This document shows, piece after piece, positions 4,907 to 7,011 of a stretch of 7,011 nt of DNA; position 1 is the stretch's first letter; each line of letters opens with the position of its first letter. A program made the translations under genes and the position numbers. The stretch is from Bdellovibrionales bacterium (GTDB lineage Bacteria > Bdellovibrionota > Bdellovibrionia > Bdellovibrionales > JAMPXM01): positions 1 to 7,011 of the forward strand of contig SXRI01000083.1 in assembly GCA_005793615.1 (NCBI GenBank), written 5' to 3'. Below the pieces are notes generated by a model, which was given only the letters and a program-made list of their open reading frames with translations, was not told the DNA's origin and did no database searches.

Positions 4907-6145
4907 ATGATCAGTTGGCTTCTTTTCAAATCAAAAACGTTGTTAAGTATTGCTACTGAACCCTCCAGAAAACGGAGCATTACGTATACCCGTTTCTTGG
5001 TGTTTTGGTTGGTGTTTTGGTTGGTGTTTTGGGTGGCGACACCATGCCCTGCCTTGGCTAAGATATCCCTAACTCCACGCGAACAGTCTCAACTTGGTTT
5101 AGATGCCGCGCGGTCGATCAACATGATCCGGTACTTTCTAAAACAAGCGGGGGTACAAACAGAGGCCGTTACGGCCATCAGTATCGACCTCGCTAAGCGT
5201 TCTGAAAGTGGTTTACTCCCGCGGATGGAGATTTCACGAGCCGGAAAAGAAGAATTTTTCTTGGCAGATGGAGTGAACACTGGAATCAAAATTCTTTCCT
5301 TTTCCCCCATGAAACTCTCTTATCAAGGACGTGTTTGGACGGACCGTTCTATAGATCACTTGGCAGGTCACTCAACAGAACAGCTCGATAAAGTCTATTT
5401 CGAACTGGTCAACTTTATTGAGAATCGTCCTACGAAGACAGCCGCAAAATGGCGGATTCTCCCTTGTAGTGATGCTCTCGCGGAGAGCGCCAAGGTTGAC
5501 GAAGGAAAAAAGGGTATGCTTGAAATGGTCAACATTATCGCTCTGTCTGGCAACCCCAATCTTGCGGGCGAGACTGCGCAGGGTGCAGTCGCTCGATTCG
5601 CTGGCCCACTGGGGGGCGGAGTGCTCGCTGGCGGTCTTTTGATGTCTCGTATTCCAGGTTCTTTACTGCTGAAGGCAGGGGCGACTTTGTTTGACTTGGC
5701 GGCTGGAGCAGTTGTCGGTGGCGCAGCCGGTTCGGCGTGGGCTGGCGCCTACGCCTATGACAAGATCAACAACACGCGTGACCGCCAAACCTTAGATCTG
5801 ATCTGCCAAAAACTCACTATCAGCTGCAGTCCACCAGACATCGGCTTTGGTACCTCTGAAATGAAAGTCTGGGTTCCGGTTGGTAATGACAAATATGCAG
5901 AAGCTGCGTTTTTCAAACGAACCGGCGATAGCAAGACTCATCGGTTCGGTGAAATGCACAGCAAGATGATAGCCAATGCTCTCAATGAGTTTGCGGAAAC
6001 CTGTTTGAAGGAGGGCAAGGACATTTACCTGAATAAACTGCGAAAGAACTGCAAGGAATTGGTTTCCAGCATAATTTCCTCGCGTGATATTCAGCACCCT
6101 AAAACCGTCGTTCCCCAGGGTAAACCAACTCAGGCCCCTGAGTGA
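4907..6145 (+). CDS. Unrecognised exported protein with repeat-built signal sequence and glycine-zipper-like segment
   Basis: I do not recognise this family. ATG 4907 (412 residues) is preferred because GGAG (4894-4897) lies nine bases upstream. A TTG at 4883 has no ribosome binding site. The N-terminus has a long, positively charged lead (about 30 residues, ending RKRSITYTRF), then a hydrophobic core made of three LVFW units (31-42), then VATPCPALA-K. An ALA signal peptidase I site falls after residue 51. The cysteine at 47 lacks a proper lipobox. The mature part is mostly soluble, with mixed helix and strand. The stretch at 233-275 is rich in Gly and Ala (GPLGGGVLAGG, then LFDLAAGAVVGGAAGSAWAGAY). 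It resembles a glycine-zipper membrane hairpin. The mature protein has five cysteines (187, 300, 307, 366, 382), some probably disulfide-bonded. The tail is charged and ends in Pro/Gln. The inferred location is the periplasm or envelope, possibly membrane-inserted. The function is unknown. Confidence 0.75.
   Translation: MISWLLFKSKTLLSIATEPSRKRSITYTRFLVFWLVFWLVFWVATPCPALAKISLTPREQSQLGLDAARSINMIRYFLKQAGVQTEAVTAISIDLAKRSESGLLPRMEISRAGKEEFFLADGVNTGIKILSFSPMKLSYQGRVWTDRSIDHLAGHSTEQLDKVYFELVNFIENRPTKTAAKWRILPCSDALAESAKVDEGKKGMLEMVNIIALSGNPNLAGETAQGAVARFAGPLGGGVLAGGLLMSRIPGSLLLKAGATLFDLAAGAVVGGAAGSAWAGAYAYDKINNTRDRQTLDLICQKLTISCSPPDIGFGTSEMKVWVPVGNDKYAEAAFFKRTGDSKTHRFGEMHSKMIANALNEFAETCLKEGKDIYLNKLRKNCKELVSSIISSRDIQHPKTVVPQGKPTQAPE
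4997..5032 (+). repeat. Three perfect in-frame copies of a 12-base repeat in the signal sequence
   Basis: TTGGTGTTTTGG is repeated at 4997-5008, 5009-5020 and 5021-5032 with no mismatch. It is in frame with the exported-protein gene, and each copy encodes Leu-Val-Phe-Trp. Because the unit is a multiple of three, gain or loss of a copy would change the hydrophobic core by four residues without breaking the frame. Confidence 0.97.
6128..6143. repeat. Short palindrome over the end of the exported-protein gene
   Basis: ACTCAGG-CC-CCTGAGT is a 16-base palindrome with 7-base arms. It overlaps the gene's last codons and the first base of its TGA stop (6143-6145). The convergent metG stop is 14 bases further on. 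It might help end transcripts from either side, but no T-tract accompanies it. Confidence 0.4.
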
Positions 6146-6159
6146 ATGAAGAGGGTAAA

Positions 6160-7011
6160 TTAACCTTGCGCGCCCTCGACCGCGGGGAAGTACGTTCTCT
6201 TGGCTCCGATCTCATGACCGGCGGGAATGCCCGTGCCAAGCTCATCCGCTCGCAAAACTGACTCCGGCAGGTTGAGTGATTGACGAAGCTCGTTCATGGT
6301 GAACGGCGCAAACGGCGCCAGCATGATCAGCAAATTCTTGAGAACATAGAAGCAAGAGTAAAGAGCATCACGGCGTTCTTGTTCGGGAGCGCGGTCATCG
6401 TGCGGCTTGAACTGCGTAAAGAGTGAGTTGATCTGGCGCGCGTAGTTTTCAACTTGTCCGAGCAGGGTAGAGTAGTCGCCTTTCTGCATCGAGCGTAGAT
6501 ACATCTGCACGATCTTGATGGTGTCGGCTTCAACCTTCGGAATCAAGCGACCATCAGGCACTCGTCCGTCGAATTTAGAGTGGCAGGCTGAAATCGGCTT
6601 CTCAAATGCCGCATTCATAGGGCCGGCCAAAAATTTGTTTCTTTCAGCAAACTGTTCGAAATCGAAATTGGATGCCTTAACCGGTAAGCTGAGCATCGCC
6701 AAGAAATAACGAACCTGATCAGGCGAGTATCCCAACTCATCGACCAGTTGGTCACCGGTGTAGAAATTGCCGGTTGATTTGCTCATTTTATCGCCGTTAA
6801 CCATGAGGTGGAACACGCTCAAGATTTCTGTCATTTGAAGTTCGCCGGCGACGGGCAAACATTGAGTGTCTTTCTGCGCCCCAAGCCACATGGCTCCTTG
6901 CATGATCACGTAGAAGAATACGTTGTCCTGACCTAAAAACTGCACGACAGTCGCCTCTGGATCACACCAGAACTGTTTGTAGTCGTCGGGCGAACGCCCT
7001 TGGTTCTTAAG
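6160..7011 (-). CDS. metG: Methionyl-tRNA synthetase-type class I aminoacyl-tRNA ligase, C-terminal part (5' truncated)
   Basis: The frame is open to the right edge, and 283 C-terminal residues are visible (residue 1 at 7011). The segment FWCDPEATVVQFLGQDNVFFY matches the MetRS core ('fW.d......FiGkDni.Fh'). The class I signature KMSKS is intact at residues 75-79, followed by TGNF and the D-x-VRYFL helix (98-103). The alpha-helical anticodon-binding domain runs from about 115 to 255. The protein stops there, so there is no C-terminal tRNA-binding or dimerisation extension. MetRS charges tRNA-Met with methionine in the cytoplasm. The HIGH motif and zinc knuckle lie outside the window. In the anticodon domain, the positions that correspond by my alignment to E. 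coli N391, R395 and W461 look changed, with NAAFEK (133-138) and PH (203-204). It may therefore belong to a divergent MetRS-like branch rather than the standard enzyme. It is convergent with the exported-protein gene. Confidence 0.8.
   Translation of the reverse strand, partial: LKNQGRSPDDYKQFWCDPEATVVQFLGQDNVFFYVIMQGAMWLGAQKDTQCLPVAGELQMTEILSVFHLMVNGDKMSKSTGNFYTGDQLVDELGYSPDQVRYFLAMLSLPVKASNFDFEQFAERNKFLAGPMNAAFEKPISACHSKFDGRVPDGRLIPKVEADTIKIVQMYLRSMQKGDYSTLLGQVENYARQINSLFTQFKPHDDRAPEQERRDALYSCFYVLKNLLIMLAPFAPFTMNELRQSLNLPESVLRADELGTGIPAGHEIGAKRTYFPAVEGAQG

Noticed and set aside
5044..5052. Cysteine after the hydrophobic core (VATPC) as a lipoprotein attachment site.
   Set aside because: Pro at -1 and Thr at -2 do not fit the lipobox; the ALA signal peptidase I site a few residues later fits better.

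Overview
The window looks like an ordinary bacterial chromosome segment with roughly balanced base composition. It is densely packed with housekeeping and signalling genes and has one unrecognised secreted or membrane protein gene. There is no rRNA, tRNA, CRISPR array, insertion sequence or phage gene. The mix of genes (a GlnD end, an orphan LuxR-type HTH protein, HflX, a CheY-like receiver and a divergent MetRS-type synthetase) would fit a deltaproteobacterial or Bdellovibrio-like genome. That placement is an impression from the proteins, not something the sequence proves.

Layout. 1-264 (+): C-terminal ACT domain of a GlnD-like PII uridylyltransferase, cut by the window edge. 265-705: a 441-base gap with no convincing gene, which must hold the promoter of the next gene. 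706-1095 (+): a small LuxR/GerE-type DNA-binding protein with an Ala/Gly-rich tail, closed by a very good intrinsic terminator whose 3' part is tandemly duplicated. 1286-1765 (+): a hotdog-fold acyl-CoA thioesterase. 1820-3064 (-): the ribosome-associated GTPase HflX, convergent with the thioesterase; its true start is probably upstream at a non-standard codon. 3340-3969 (-): a response regulator made of a disordered N-terminus and a CheY-like receiver, with a possible sigma-28-like promoter. 4155-4688 (-): free methionine-(R)-sulfoxide reductase (GAF fold, three cysteines). 4907-6145 (+): an unrecognised exported protein. Its signal sequence contains three perfect copies of a 12-base repeat, and its middle holds a glycine-zipper-like hydrophobic stretch. 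6160-7011 (-): C-terminal part of a MetRS-type class I aminoacyl-tRNA synthetase, cut by the window edge.

The genes do not form one pathway. Each minus-strand gene is separated from the next by about 185-275 bases, so most are probably transcribed singly. Nitrogen signalling (GlnD), translation and ribosome rescue (HflX, MetRS), repair of oxidised methionine (fRMsr) and lipid/acyl-CoA metabolism (thioesterase) are core functions. The receiver protein and the orphan LuxR-type regulator add regulation. No previously undescribed multi-gene system is evident. The best leads are the exported protein with the in-frame repeat, the hflX start, and the altered anticodon-binding residues in the MetRS-like protein.
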